A DNA stretch of 64,000 nucleotides, from the NCBI RefSeq assembly GCF_001636405.1, contig NZ_KV440950.1, positions 3,080,778 to 3,144,777 on the forward strand, read 5' to 3'. The notes beneath the pieces were generated by a model, which saw nothing but the letters and a program-made list of their open reading frames with translations, was not told the DNA's origin and made no database searches. The stretch's first letter is position 1; every line of letters starts with the position of its first letter. Origin of the DNA: Peribacillus frigoritolerans (GTDB taxonomy: Bacteria; Bacillota; Bacilli; Bacillales; DSM-1321). A program made the position numbers and the translations under genes. Below, piece by piece: positions 27,357 to 37,592 of the stretch.

Positions 27357-27487
27357 CGTATCAAAATAAGGATGAGTTTAGCTCTTTATTTATAAAAAAC
27401 TATAACTAAATAATTTTGATATTTTCTTATCCAACACAGGGGTTCGATTGATACATATTCAGGTGTAGCTAAGTTAAAATTTATTAG

Positions 27488-27529
27488 TCAAAGAAAAAAT
27501 ACAAAAGGGCACCTCTAAAGTTGCCCTTT
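27488..27529 (-). terminator. Terminator downstream of the receiver-like gene
   Basis: AAAGGGCA (27504-27511) pairs with TGCCCTTT (27522-27529). On the minus strand a T run follows, the complement of the A run near 27492-27499. Confidence 0.75.
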
Positions 27530-27673
27530 CGAACTATTATTTACTACTGTCCATTGGGAATTAAAGTAAATTAAGGTATTTATATGATTCTGAATCCAAT
27601 TTTACCAATCCAATAAACTGGCTTAAAAAAGAATAATCATGGATGAAATGTAACAGAGAGGTAGCGAGTTAGT

Positions 27674-28045
27674 TTACCTTATTTCTATATAATGTTGCAG
27701 AACCCTTGGAGGGAAGAATTTGAGGGGCAATGGTCGTAAGGATACGATAATGGCAGGGGGCATAGTTAAATTCCGTTGTGCTTGCTTTAAACAGTTGTAC
27801 ATCGCTTTACCGCCAACTGAATTGGCAGAGTGAATAGTAATGCGATTAGCAAATAGTTTTTCTTTCACCATCATTTGAACAAGCATAGAACCATTCCTGG
27901 TTTTATTTAATAAATCATGGTCCAAAGAGAGATGTTCAATATCAAAGTTTTGCAATAGCTCTAAACATTCGTCAATAGTCTCGACTAACACATAGCCATC
28001 GGGTGCTTTCCGATAGTCATCCAAAAAAACGCTGATTTTCTCCAT
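27674..28045 (-). CDS. Stand-alone receiver-like domain protein (cyclic-phosphate-processing receiver type)
   Basis: About 123 residues. ISVFLDDYRKAPDGY at the N-terminus and HLSLDHDL in the middle match the small receiver-like family proposed to process cyclic phosphates in RNA-repair contexts (cPPRD). ITIHSANSVGG forms the later strand. ATG 28045 follows AAGGAGTGAAGGA. No kinase or RNA ligase is adjacent, so its role is not evident. Family assignment is from motif resemblance. Confidence 0.7.
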   Translation of the reverse strand: MEKISVFLDDYRKAPDGYVLVETIDECLELLQNFDIEHLSLDHDLLNKTRNGSMLVQMMVKEKLFANRITIHSANSVGGKAMYNCLKQAQRNLTMPPAIIVSLRPLPLKFFPPRVLQHYIEIR

Positions 28046-28363
28046 TTCCTTCACTCCTTTGCTTATGCAAGTGTGACTAAGAAAAGTCAATTAAACCCAA
28101 GAAAATATATGGTTTTATCTTTTAAGTCTAACACAATAAGGTAAGAAGGGGGCATATTCGACGTTTAATACTACTATACGACAGCCTTTTTAATAAATAT
28201 TCTATATAATGATCGTCGTGTTCTTCAACTAACGGACCTTTACTATAAGAAGGAACTGTTACTGAGCAATCCCTTGTGAATATAGTACAAAACATCCACT
28301 TATAAGTTAACGATTGTAATAATTTGGGTAAAAGGTAATATCTTGATTAAAAGGAGAAGTGAT
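28046..28363. other. Intergenic region
   Basis: AT-rich with stops in every frame; contains the promoter-proximal regions of the flanking divergent genes, but no site stands out. Confidence 0.4.
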
Positions 28364-28543
28364 ATGTTACATCCAGACGAGATTTACCTTATATTAAGGG
28401 ACAAAACGCTGCTGTTGGAGTTAAAGGAACAAATTAATGACTATCATATTTCCTACTTATCAATGATTAATGAACAGCTTTCATTGATTGATAATGCTTT
28501 AAAAGTATATAACATTGATTCCTTCACTATGTCAAAAGGATAA
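28364..28543 (+). CDS. 59-residue hypothetical protein
   Basis: ATG 28364 lies seven bases after AAAAGGAG. The protein is helical and charged (LELKEQINDYH, NEQLSLIDNALKVY). Its size and Leu-rich pattern loosely recall Spo0E-like phosphatases, but the SQxLD motif is not present, so no family is assigned. A terminator follows at 28598. Confidence 0.6.
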   Translation: MLHPDEIYLILRDKTLLLELKEQINDYHISYLSMINEQLSLIDNALKVYNIDSFTMSKG

Positions 28544-28597
28544 AACCAACATTTACTTATATAGGGGATCAATTTTTTAACTATAATTAACCAGCTT

Positions 28598-28625
28598 AGC
28601 GCCCTCTGAGAAAGGCGCTTTTTTT
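28598..28625 (+). terminator. Terminator
   Basis: AGCGCC (28598-28603) pairs with GGCGCT (28614-28619), followed by seven T. Confidence 0.85.
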
Positions 28626-28731
28626 ATTGGGCAAAATAGTGTCAATTAATAGGCCAAGGTTAAAAAATCACTTAGTTGATAATTTTAGAGTTGTAATTCC
28701 ATATTGGGTTAATCATATTGCAAGCGGAACT

Positions 28732-29520
28732 TTATTTTTCACCTACAGCATTGTGAGGCTGGTCTTTTTCATTTGGATAAGCAGCAATTTTTGCTTCTTC
28801 TCTAATGCTTTCAAGTGTAGCCGCAGCCATCTGCTCTCTAATGCGAATGATATGGGCATTCATTAGTTGCTTGGCTTTGTCCGCGTCCTTTAATGCGATG
28901 GAATAGTAGATTTCTTTATGTTCTTGAAGCGTTTCTTGAAAATGACCTGGTTTTGCGAAACGATGCCGTCTGGTGGCACGAATCGTATTTTTCATTTGGT
29001 CACTTAGAGTATGAACCAATCCAGCATATATGGAATTATTTGTGGCTTGTGCAATACTATGGTGAAAAAGCAGATCTGCTCGCAAGCCTAATTCTTCATC
29101 ATGTTCCGAGCGTGCCATTTCTTCTAGAGCCTTAAGGATATTTTGTAAATCAAGAGAGTTTGCTCTTTGCGCAGCAAGAAAAGCACACTCCGTTTCAATT
29201 ACTCGACGGACTTCAAGCATTTCATAGACCATGTTGTCCTCAGCCTTGATGATTGAAGTGGATAGCTGTTCGATTAGTGACTGAACGTCAGATTGTCTGA
29301 TAAATGTTCCATCACCTGGTCTAATCTCAATGACTCCGTTAACCTCCAATACTCGAAGGGCTTCCCTGATTGATGTTCGACTCACTTTAAAACGGTTGGA
29401 TAATTCGCGTTCAGGCGGTAATTTATCTCCAGGTTTCAATTCACCGCTATTAAAAGATTCCTTAATTTGATTGAAGATCATTTCGTATACTTTGGGAGAT
29501 TTAACTGGTATTGAATCCAT
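28732..29520 (-). CDS. FadR/LldR-type GntR regulator (FCD domain)
   Basis: About 262 residues. Winged helix (about 10-75) with PGDKLPPERELSNRFKVSR and SIREALRVLEVNG, then an FCD effector domain with metal-ligand residues in FHHSIAQATNN and EHKEIYYSI. M at 29520 fits the family start; an ATG-like start at 29559 would add 13 residues. It is divergent from a D-lactate-dehydrogenase-like operon. Two identical TTGGTTAGACCAA sites lie in the shared region, the classic TTGGT...ACCAA motif of FadR/LldR/LutR-type repressors. The effector is probably a hydroxyacid. Confidence 0.9.
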   Translation of the reverse strand: MDSIPVKSPKVYEMIFNQIKESFNSGELKPGDKLPPERELSNRFKVSRTSIREALRVLEVNGVIEIRPGDGTFIRQSDVQSLIEQLSTSIIKAEDNMVYEMLEVRRVIETECAFLAAQRANSLDLQNILKALEEMARSEHDEELGLRADLLFHHSIAQATNNSIYAGLVHTLSDQMKNTIRATRRHRFAKPGHFQETLQEHKEIYYSIALKDADKAKQLMNAHIIRIREQMAAATLESIREEAKIAAYPNEKDQPHNAVGEK

Positions 29521-29672
29521 TACTTTCTTCACATCCTTCCATGACAACCCTAACAACATGCTGGTACGACTATTAGTGGAATCATTCTAACAAGCATTCA
29601 TTTATGAAGCAAGGGGATAATCAGCAATATTAAAATTAAAATAAATAACTGTTGAAACAATCTGATATTTTA

Positions 29673-29687
29673 ATTGGTTAGACCAAT
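29673..29687. promoter_or_regulatory. FadR-type operator 1
   Basis: ATTGGTTAGACCAAT, a perfect inverted repeat (TTGGT-TAG-ACCAA core), about 153 bases upstream of the regulator start. Likely autoregulation. Confidence 0.8.
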
Positions 29688-29835
29688 ATTGTAAAAATAT
29701 AATGTCTAAATTCAATCAAATTACGTTCACATAGCTATTAAAGGTCATTTGGGTTTTGTCATAAGGATGAAAATCCCCTATAAATATTGAGAATAAAGCA
29801 TTTTTTTATGGGGAAAAGTATAAAACGGATAATTG

Positions 29836-29863
29836 TTGAAAAAGTCAAAAAATTTAGTATAAT
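29836..29863 (+). promoter_or_regulatory. Sigma-A promoter of the D-lactate dehydrogenase/BASS operon
   Basis: TTGAAA at 29836 and TATAAT at 29858, 16-base spacer. Transcription should start near 29870, inside operator 2. Confidence 0.75.
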
Positions 29864-29866
29864 GTA

Positions 29867-29883
29867 AATTGGTTAGACCAATT
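29867..29883. promoter_or_regulatory. FadR-type operator 2, overlapping the transcription start
   Basis: AATTGGTTAGACCAATT, perfect palindrome, immediately after the -10 box. A bound repressor would block initiation. Identical core to operator 1. Confidence 0.85.
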
Positions 29884-30049
29884 ATCCGATAAAATGGAAA
29901 CGATATCTTATTAAGCTATTAAAGAGAGGGAAACCATCTCTTGATACTACAGTTGAAGAATTGTAGTAGAAACTAATTCTTGATATAGGTGCGACCAAAG
30001 TTTTTGATATGACAAAAACGGATGTTATAGCAGAAAGAAGGAGAATAGA

Positions 30050-31438
30050 ATGGAAGCGGCTAGTGTAAATTTAATCAACGATTTAAAGCAAATCCTTTTG
30101 GAAAGTCAAGTAACGGAAAACCAGACAGTAAGAGAATTGCATGGCAGAGATGAATCCTATCATGCTGTAAGTCTTCCTGATATCGTTGTATTTCCGGAAA
30201 CAGCACAGCAAGTCAGTGAAGTTGTGAAATTGGCAAATAAGTACAAAATTCCGATGGTTCCTTTTGGATTGGGATCAAGCCTCGAGGGACATGTCATACC
30301 ATACAACCATGGCATAACTATTGATTTTTCACTAATGAATAAAATCCTGGAAGTGCGTGAAAACGATTTTCTCGTAAAAGTTCAGCCTGGCGTAACGCGT
30401 TCGCAACTAAACAAAGAATTGAAAAAATACGGTTTGTTTTTTTCCGTTGACCCGGGAGCTGATGCTACTCTTGGCGGAATGGCGGCAACAAATGCCAGTG
30501 GAACGACATCAGTTAAATATGGTGTGATGCGTGATCAAGTCCGTGATCTTGAAGTGGTACTTGCAGATGGTTCGATTATACATACTGGCAATTTGGCCGC
30601 TAAATCGTCATCAGGCTACCATCTAAACGGCCTTTTTGTTGGATCAGAGGGAACGCTTGGCTGCTTTACGGAATTGACGTTAAGAGTTTACGGAATTCCT
30701 GAGCACGTTATGGCGGCAAGGGCATCATTTCCGACATTGACCAATGCGGTGGAAGCTGTTGTATCCATTTTGCAGTCAGGTGTTCCAATAGCAAGGGTGG
30801 AACTTGTCGATGAACCATCAATGAAACAGGTTAACCTTTATAGTGATACAAGCTATAACGAAGCGCCTACACTATTTTTGGAGTTTCATGGCAATGAAGC
30901 CGGGTTGAAGCAAGACGTAGAGTTCACTAAGGAAATAGTAGCTGAACATAATTGTCTCGATATTGAATTTGAAACAGATAATGCTGCCAGGAACCGCCTA
31001 TGGGAAGCTCGCCATAATCTTGCCTATGCTTATATTCATGGCAATCCTGGGAAAAAACTGATGGTGACTGATGTCTGCCTTCCGATTTCAGAGCTGTCCG
31101 GTGCCATTCACCACGCAAGGGAAGCTGTTGATCTCCTTGGCCTTACCGGTGGGATCGTCGGCCATGTAGGCGACGGGAACTATCACGTACTTTTAATGAT
31201 CGATAACAATAATCAAGAAGAGATTAAAAGAGCTGAAAAGCTAAATGAACAAATTGTCATGTATGCCCTTGAGCGTAAGGGAACATGTACAGGCGAACAT
31301 GGTGTTGGGGTCGGTAAACAAAAATATCAGATAAAAGAACATGGGGACGCCCTGTTTGTGATGGAAAAAATCAAAGTGGCCCTTGATCCAGATAATTTAT
31401 TAAATCCAAATAAAATATTAATGCTAGAAAGAGTGTGA
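30050..31438 (+). CDS. FAD-binding D-lactate dehydrogenase-like oxidoreductase
   Basis: 462 residues. FAD PCMH domain with PFGLGSSLEGH and ATLGGMAATNASGTTSVKYG, close to cytochrome-type D-lactate dehydrogenase (LDHD) rather than to GlcD with a partner. The C-terminal domain carries IVGHVGDGNYHVL and CTGEHGVGVGKQKY, the conserved His/Glu region near substrate and FAD, and NPNKILML. It has no iron-sulfur partner gene. It lies four bases before a BASS transporter gene and is controlled by the divergent FCD regulator. D-lactate or another D-2-hydroxyacid is the likely substrate. Confidence 0.9.
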   Translation: MEAASVNLINDLKQILLESQVTENQTVRELHGRDESYHAVSLPDIVVFPETAQQVSEVVKLANKYKIPMVPFGLGSSLEGHVIPYNHGITIDFSLMNKILEVRENDFLVKVQPGVTRSQLNKELKKYGLFFSVDPGADATLGGMAATNASGTTSVKYGVMRDQVRDLEVVLADGSIIHTGNLAAKSSSGYHLNGLFVGSEGTLGCFTELTLRVYGIPEHVMAARASFPTLTNAVEAVVSILQSGVPIARVELVDEPSMKQVNLYSDTSYNEAPTLFLEFHGNEAGLKQDVEFTKEIVAEHNCLDIEFETDNAARNRLWEARHNLAYAYIHGNPGKKLMVTDVCLPISELSGAIHHAREAVDLLGLTGGIVGHVGDGNYHVLLMIDNNNQEEIKRAEKLNEQIVMYALERKGTCTGEHGVGVGKQKYQIKEHGDALFVMEKIKVALDPDNLLNPNKILMLERV

Positions 31439-31442
31439 TGGA

Positions 31443-32417
31443 ATGAAAGTATTAGAAGCATTAAGCGCAGTAGCCGGAAAATATTTTGCTGTTTGGGTTA
31501 TCTTAATATCCGTCATTGCCTTCATTTTTCCTGAGCCATTTTTGGGATTGGGGGGATTCATTACAATATTGCTTGGCGTTGTCATGTTTGGAATGGGGCT
31601 CACTTTGAAGGCAGTTGATTTTAAAATCATCATTACTAAACCACTGCCCGTGATAATTGGAGTTTGCGCCCAGTTTATCATCATGCCAATTGTGGCATTC
31701 CTAATTGCGAAACTCATGAATTTACCAGCCGAATTAGCTGCAGGTCTGGTATTGCTTGGCTGTGTACCAGGCGGAACAGCCTCTAACGTGATGGTATATC
31801 TTGCAAAAGGGAATGTACCTTTATCGATAGCTATGACTTCGGTATCAACTTTACTGGCACCAATCATGACACCGCTGCTTCTGCTTTTGCTGGCAGGACA
31901 ATGGATGCCGGTTGATTTTTTTGATATGTTTAAGTCCATTGTACAAGTCATCCTTCTTCCGATTGTTTTAGGATTGGCCATTAAGCGGTTTTTCCCAGTA
32001 GCAGTTGAAAAAAGCCTGACCGTTTTACCACTTATTTCGGTAGCAGCCATCATTACTATTGTAAGCGCAGTAGTCTCAGGCAACGCAGCTAGCATTGCTG
32101 CTTCCGGGTTCCTTATTTTTACTGCCGTGATGCTTCATAACGGATTTGGGCTACTTTTGGGTTACTTAGCAGCAAAAGTGCTTGGACTTGATGAAGTGAA
32201 TAGAAGAGCGATTTCGATTGAAGTGGGCATGCAGAACTCCGGGTTAGGTGTTGCGCTTGCCACTGCACATTTCGGCCCGCTGGCAGCCCTCCCAAGCGTC
32301 CTGGCTGCTGCATGGCACAACATATCCGGACCAATTCTCGCGACTTACTGGTCAAAAAAACATGCTGGCGACAGTATAGAGGAAGCGCCAGTTCATCCGG
32401 CGGAGACCAAGCTTTAA
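31443..32417 (+). CDS. Bile acid:sodium symporter (BASS) family transporter
   Basis: 324 residues, about nine to ten membrane segments. Family motifs include FGMGLTLKAVDF, LLGCVPGGTASNVMVYLAKG (the crossing region that binds sodium and substrate) and EVGMQNSGLGVALA. Bacterial and plant BASS carriers move pyruvate, pantoate or glycolate as well as bile acids. Coupling to a D-2-hydroxyacid dehydrogenase suggests a hydroxy- or keto-acid substrate here (inference). A strong terminator follows. Confidence 0.92.
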   Translation: MKVLEALSAVAGKYFAVWVILISVIAFIFPEPFLGLGGFITILLGVVMFGMGLTLKAVDFKIIITKPLPVIIGVCAQFIIMPIVAFLIAKLMNLPAELAAGLVLLGCVPGGTASNVMVYLAKGNVPLSIAMTSVSTLLAPIMTPLLLLLLAGQWMPVDFFDMFKSIVQVILLPIVLGLAIKRFFPVAVEKSLTVLPLISVAAIITIVSAVVSGNAASIAASGFLIFTAVMLHNGFGLLLGYLAAKVLGLDEVNRRAISIEVGMQNSGLGVALATAHFGPLAALPSVLAAAWHNISGPILATYWSKKHAGDSIEEAPVHPAETKL

Positions 32418-32422
32418 TTATA

Positions 32423-32476
32423 TGTAGACAGCAAAAAAGATCCCTTACTTCAGCAGGGATTTTTTTGCTGTCTACA
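32423..32476. terminator. Long bidirectional terminator
   Basis: TGTAGACAGCAAAAAA... (32423-) pairs with its complement ending at 32476, about 22 pairs with one bulge; inner stem ATCCCT/AGGGAT and internal T run. Confidence 0.9.
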
Positions 32477-32510
32477 AAACCCTGCACTAAGTAAGGGTTT
32501 TAACTTTCCA

Positions 32511-33542
32511 CTAATTGCTTGTTACCATTTTGCTTAAACGCCTTTTGAAATATTGAAGCAGGTCATAAGAAATGTAAGACATCGTAATTATAAGGAGTGT
32601 CTCAAGTAGTTTTAAGAAAAGATTGTCAGCTATATGATCCATTCTTAGTGCCGATATAATTAAATCAAAAATCTCGATGAAGACTACATGAACAATGTAT
32701 ATCCCCAGGGCTCTTCCTCCTACTTTAGTAATGAACAAATCCTTCCCCAATGTTTTATTATTCAATGCAAATAAAAAAAGAAATGCAGTTAAAAAAATGG
32801 TAGAAATAAAATATTCCCCATGACTTCCCAATAATATCTTTTCTAATAAGTATCCTTCTACCACTTGGATAGTAAAGAAGATAAAAATTAAAGATAAATT
32901 GGTTTTGGCTGTTATTGCTCCCGACTTTTTAAAGAATTTATCATCCGCAAAGAAGAATCCCAAAGTTGTATAAAAAAGACCAATGAATAAAGCATCCCGT
33001 GTACTCAGTGGAAGATCATAGAACGCCGAATACGATTGTCCGAAAAGACCAAACAAGTTGAATATTAAGCTAATGGTTAAAAGAAGCCTTGCTTTTTTAA
33101 ATTTAGAAAAACCGAATAGAATGATAACACTCCAAATTAATGCGGTTAAAAACCACAATTGGTATCCGCTAGTCCCAGTTCCGTAATATATAAGGTCAAG
33201 AAAAGAAAAATGATTAATGTATTGCGCAAATTCCTTTGGTACATCGGCAGCATCTTTATAAAGAATTAGAACATCATACATCATATAAAAGAAGAGCCAG
33301 CACAAATACAGTTTCAAGATTTTTATAATATACCTTTTAAAATAATCAAAGGAATCCCTTTTATGTATCATCTTTTGACCGAACAAATAACCAGATGCAG
33401 TAAAGAAGAATGGCACCGCAAACCTTGAGAAGTTATCGAGAATAAATAGACCAATTTGGCTATCCCTAGGGAATACATGAATGACGACAACAGATAATAT
33501 GGCAAAAAATTTAATAAAGTCAATCGCGTTATTTCTTTCCAT
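32511..33542 (-). CDS. Acyltransferase family 3 membrane protein
   Basis: 343 residues, about ten transmembrane segments. The N-terminus AIDFIKFFAILSVVVIHVF contains the conserved His of acyltransferase-3 proteins, and FFTASGYLFG follows. They O-acetylate or otherwise acylate cell-surface glycans. ATG 33542 follows AAGGGTG. No glycan gene is directly adjacent, but the CDP-sugar cluster is about 7 kb away. Substrate unknown. Confidence 0.88.
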   Translation of the reverse strand: MERNNAIDFIKFFAILSVVVIHVFPRDSQIGLFILDNFSRFAVPFFFTASGYLFGQKMIHKRDSFDYFKRYIIKILKLYLCWLFFYMMYDVLILYKDAADVPKEFAQYINHFSFLDLIYYGTGTSGYQLWFLTALIWSVIILFGFSKFKKARLLLTISLIFNLFGLFGQSYSAFYDLPLSTRDALFIGLFYTTLGFFFADDKFFKKSGAITAKTNLSLIFIFFTIQVVEGYLLEKILLGSHGEYFISTIFLTAFLFLFALNNKTLGKDLFITKVGGRALGIYIVHVVFIEIFDLIISALRMDHIADNLFLKLLETLLIITMSYISYDLLQYFKRRLSKMVTSN

Positions 33543-34272
33543 TTGTTCACCCTTTTCATAACACTTTTACTATCATTGGTTATTCCCTATATTATGTACA
33601 CCAAAGAAAAATTTATTTTTTTCTTTCTGATTCCAATTACAAGATACTGTAAGACTTAATTAATGAACAGCTAATCGTTCAGGAGGGTGGACTGTTTGTA
33701 GTAGTAGCTTCACTATACGGATAGTAATCATTTGAATGCCTATGTTCTTGTTAAACTGGCTCTTATAGAAAAAAAACTATTATCAAGCCTTTTGACTAAG
33801 GGAAATGAAGGGACTTTCTGATTGCAACTTGCAAATTGATATTTAATTATCATTGCTTGGAGCACTGCACACATGCTGGAGCATAAGTCCTGCTGATATA
33901 TTAAAAACATTTAATTTTTGCTGCTCTAGAATGCTTAATAGTTTTGGTAAGACAATGGGATGAAGGGGGAGGAGGCGTTCTTATTTTCTACTTTCTCTAT
34001 TAACTTGCCCCTTTGCGTCTCATTCCTGAATTTTCAAGTAATTCAAACATTGATTCATCATATTTCAAGCACCGATGCGACGTAGTTGTGTCTGTGTATT
34101 AATATCATGATTGATGACCCGATTTTATACAAAACAGCTTACATTGGACGATGTGAGTCCAACTAATTCCACTTTAATATAAACATGGTAAGTACAAGCA
34201 ATTTTATGCATATAAAAATCGCATATATCAATAATAAAAAGGAACTTTTTAACTTTGGGAGGAGATGGTTTT
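33543..34272. other. Intergenic region, no gene recognised
   Basis: About 730 bases. Both strands are broken by stops; short frames show no recognisable motif. A GGGAGGAG near 34258 is the site of the next gene. Confidence 0.5.
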
Positions 34273-34914
34273 ATGAAAAAATTATTGTTGATGGGATTTA
34301 TTTTATTATTTCCTCTAAACATGGTGGCCGGAACAACTAGCGCATACGCTAAGCCACAGGAACAACGTATTAGCCAATCTGAGGTAAACTTCGAAAATGA
34401 ATTCAGAAGACTTTGGATTGATCATGTATTATGGACAAGTAATTATATAACAAGTGCAACCACCGCTGGAGCGGAGGATCAAACACAGGTACTGGCTAGA
34501 CTTCTAAAGAATCAGGAGGATATTGGTAATGCTGTAAAGCCAGTATACGGAGAGAAAGCTGGTAACAAACTTACGGATCTGCTTAAGGAGCATATTGTTA
34601 TTGCGGGAAAGATTGTAGATGCGGCTAAAAGTGGAAATGATGCCTTGGTGGAACAGCTAAACAAAGAATGGTATAGAAATGCTGATGAAATTGCAGCTTT
34701 CCTTAGCAGTGCCAACCCCCATTTAAAAAATGAAGATCTAAAAAATTCCCTGTATATGCACCTGAAATTAGTGACAAATGATTTATCTGCAAGCTTAGCA
34801 AAAGATTGGAACGCAAGAATCGCTGCAATAGACGAAGGGGTCACACATATAATCTTAATGGCAGATACTATCACTGCGGGAGTTATAAAGCAGTTTCCGG
34901 ATAAGTTTAAATAA
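34273..34914 (+). CDS. Secreted protein of unknown function
   Basis: About 213 residues. ATG 34273 follows GGGAGGAG. A signal peptide (KKLLLMGFILLFPLNMVAG) ends near TTSAYA, so the protein is exported without a lipobox. The mature part is helical and charged: RRLWIDHVLWTSNYITSA, then EQLNKEWYRNADEIAAFLSS. The pattern recurs in secreted Bacillus proteins often carrying misleading names in databases; no catalytic motif was seen. Terminator at 34922. Confidence 0.85.
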   Translation: MKKLLLMGFILLFPLNMVAGTTSAYAKPQEQRISQSEVNFENEFRRLWIDHVLWTSNYITSATTAGAEDQTQVLARLLKNQEDIGNAVKPVYGEKAGNKLTDLLKEHIVIAGKIVDAAKSGNDALVEQLNKEWYRNADEIAAFLSSANPHLKNEDLKNSLYMHLKLVTNDLSASLAKDWNARIAAIDEGVTHIILMADTITAGVIKQFPDKFK

Positions 34915-34921
34915 TAATCTT

Positions 34922-34954
34922 AAGAATCCTCCAGCAATCTGTTGGAGGATTCTT
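34922..34954 (+). terminator. Terminator of the secreted-protein gene
   Basis: AAGAATCCTCCA pairs with TGGAGGATTCTT (34943-34954) around GCAATCTGT. Confidence 0.85.
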
Positions 34955-35002
34955 ACTCCTCTAGTGAGTAACCAAAACCACCACGTTCAGTAAATCGGAA
35001 AA

Positions 35003-35027
35003 AGCCCACAACATCTAGGTTAGGGCT
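35003..35027 (-). terminator. Probable terminator of the collagen-like gene
   Basis: AGCCC (35003-35007) pairs with GGGCT (35023-35027); on the minus strand the stem runs into a short T tract (GGGCTTTTTCC). Weak stem. Confidence 0.55.
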
Positions 35028-35057
35028 CTTCTTGCTCCTATTTAATGACTCCGGCAG

Positions 35058-35795
35058 CTAGTTGGCGATTTTTGTGACTACCAATGATGGATACCTATAC
35101 ATTACATTGGCAGATGCAGTAATAACTCTAATGCTTAGCCTATCGTTTGCGGATAAACGACGTTGGATTGTTCTTCCTATCGTGTTTCTAGTTTCAACTT
35201 GCGATGGTTGACCGCCTGGACCGCCAGAAATACGATTAAAGGATTCAAAAGTACTTTCAAGAACCGGGGTTGTGTCATTGATGAATAACCTGAACTGCAC
35301 TTCGGTATTAAACGTCAAGTTAGAAGCATTAATCAATCTAGCTGTTAAATCCATGCTAATCTCATATACCCCAGCAGTCAGAACCTCAATATCAGTATAA
35401 GGTCCAAGACCAGGAGGAAAAGGAGCTGTTCCTAATAACGGCCCAGGAGTTGTGAAAACAACCTTCTGCCCCAGAGCAGGGGGATTTACCGTAGACACTG
35501 TGACAAAATTTCCAGACGGATCGTACAATGATCCATAAGCCAAAGCACCCCCTGGTCCTGGGGGTCCAGTTTCTCCTTGTGGTCCTGGGGGTCCTGGAAG
35601 TCCTTGAAATCCTTGAGGTCCTTGAGGTCCTCGAGGACCTTGTTCACAATCCTTACATTTTTTATGATCGTTTATATTGAGGAAATCGTCTTTTTTATTA
35701 AAGGAATCATCTTTTTTACATTTATAGGTCGTGTCAACAAATCTACGACCTTGAATTGGCTTATCTATTTTACTCACCCTTTTCTCATTGTTCAC
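35058..35795 (-). CDS. Collagen-like exosporium-type glycoprotein (BclA-like)
   Basis: 245 residues. A hydrophilic leader (about 1-51) with CKDCEQ is followed by ten uninterrupted G-X-Y triplets (about 52-81: GPR, GPQ, GPQ, GFQ, GLP, GPP, GPQ, GET, GPP, GPG) and a beta-rich C-terminal domain (YDPSGNFVTVS, VLTAGVYEISMDL, FRLFINDTTPV) like the trimeric C-terminal domain of BclA. The start codon is GTG 35795 with only a weak site. Such proteins form filaments on the spore surface. The stalk here is very short, and a decayed relative lies beside it. Confidence 0.85.
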   Translation of the reverse strand: MNNEKRVSKIDKPIQGRRFVDTTYKCKKDDSFNKKDDFLNINDHKKCKDCEQGPRGPQGPQGFQGLPGPPGPQGETGPPGPGGALAYGSLYDPSGNFVTVSTVNPPALGQKVVFTTPGPLLGTAPFPPGLGPYTDIEVLTAGVYEISMDLTARLINASNLTFNTEVQFRLFINDTTPVLESTFESFNRISGGPGGQPSQVETRNTIGRTIQRRLSANDRLSIRVITASANVMYRYPSLVVTKIAN

Positions 35796-35927
35796 TTTCC
35801 GAAAACTCGAGCAGTGAAGCTTTTTTTCTGTTTTTTCCGCTTCTCTTTCTGCTTAATAGTTTCTATTTCCTCTTTAGCAGAGGATACAAGGGGTCCTATA
35901 CGTTTTACAGTAAGTGACAGAGATCTA

Positions 35928-36365
35928 TAAGAAACACTTCCACTCACATTTTGAATAAACAATCACTTTTTCTCCTGCATTTAATTCCACTTGGACGGTC
36001 TTACCTATAGTGTTAAACCATGAAGGTTCTCCAGTTTGATATGTCAATCCTGTTACGATTTCGAAAGAGGAACCTGGAATGGGACCTATACACTTCATTT
36101 AATCGTGAATTGAATAATGAAGTTTCAAGTTCATTAGTAACAACAACAAGGTCGGCACTTATTTCATAGACACCACTTAGAGAGACAGTGATCTCATTTG
36201 TTTCCGGATTCGGGATTGTATTTAAACTAAATCCTGGGAAATCAAAATCTATAACACAAAATTCCCAGACGGAATTTACAATGAGTAAGCCAAAGCACCC
36301 CCTGGTCCTTGGTCCTGTTTTCCGCAGTGTGATTCTTTGCAACAATTATTATCGTGATCGGCCAA
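35928..36365 (-). pseudogene. Decayed paralogue of the collagen-like gene
   Basis: TTG 36365 behind AAGGAGTG starts a frame with GKQDQGPGGALAYSL and a stop, corresponding to GALAYGSLYDPSGNFV in the intact neighbour. After a frame change the sequence gives SLSGVYEISADLVV, then NSRLNEVY, and after another shift IGPIPGSSFEIVTGLTYQTGE and EKVIVYSKCEW to a stop at 35928. Two or more frameshifts plus a stop make it inactive. Only two GX triplets remain. Confidence 0.8.

Positions 36366-37592
<1,227 letters not shown>

Noticed and set aside
28364-28543. Spo0E-like aspartyl-phosphate phosphatase
   Set aside because: Size fits, but the characteristic SQxLD motif is missing.
29895-29908. TGGAAACGATATCT as a catabolite-responsive (cre) element
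   Set aside because: It differs from the consensus at two positions, so it was not annotated.
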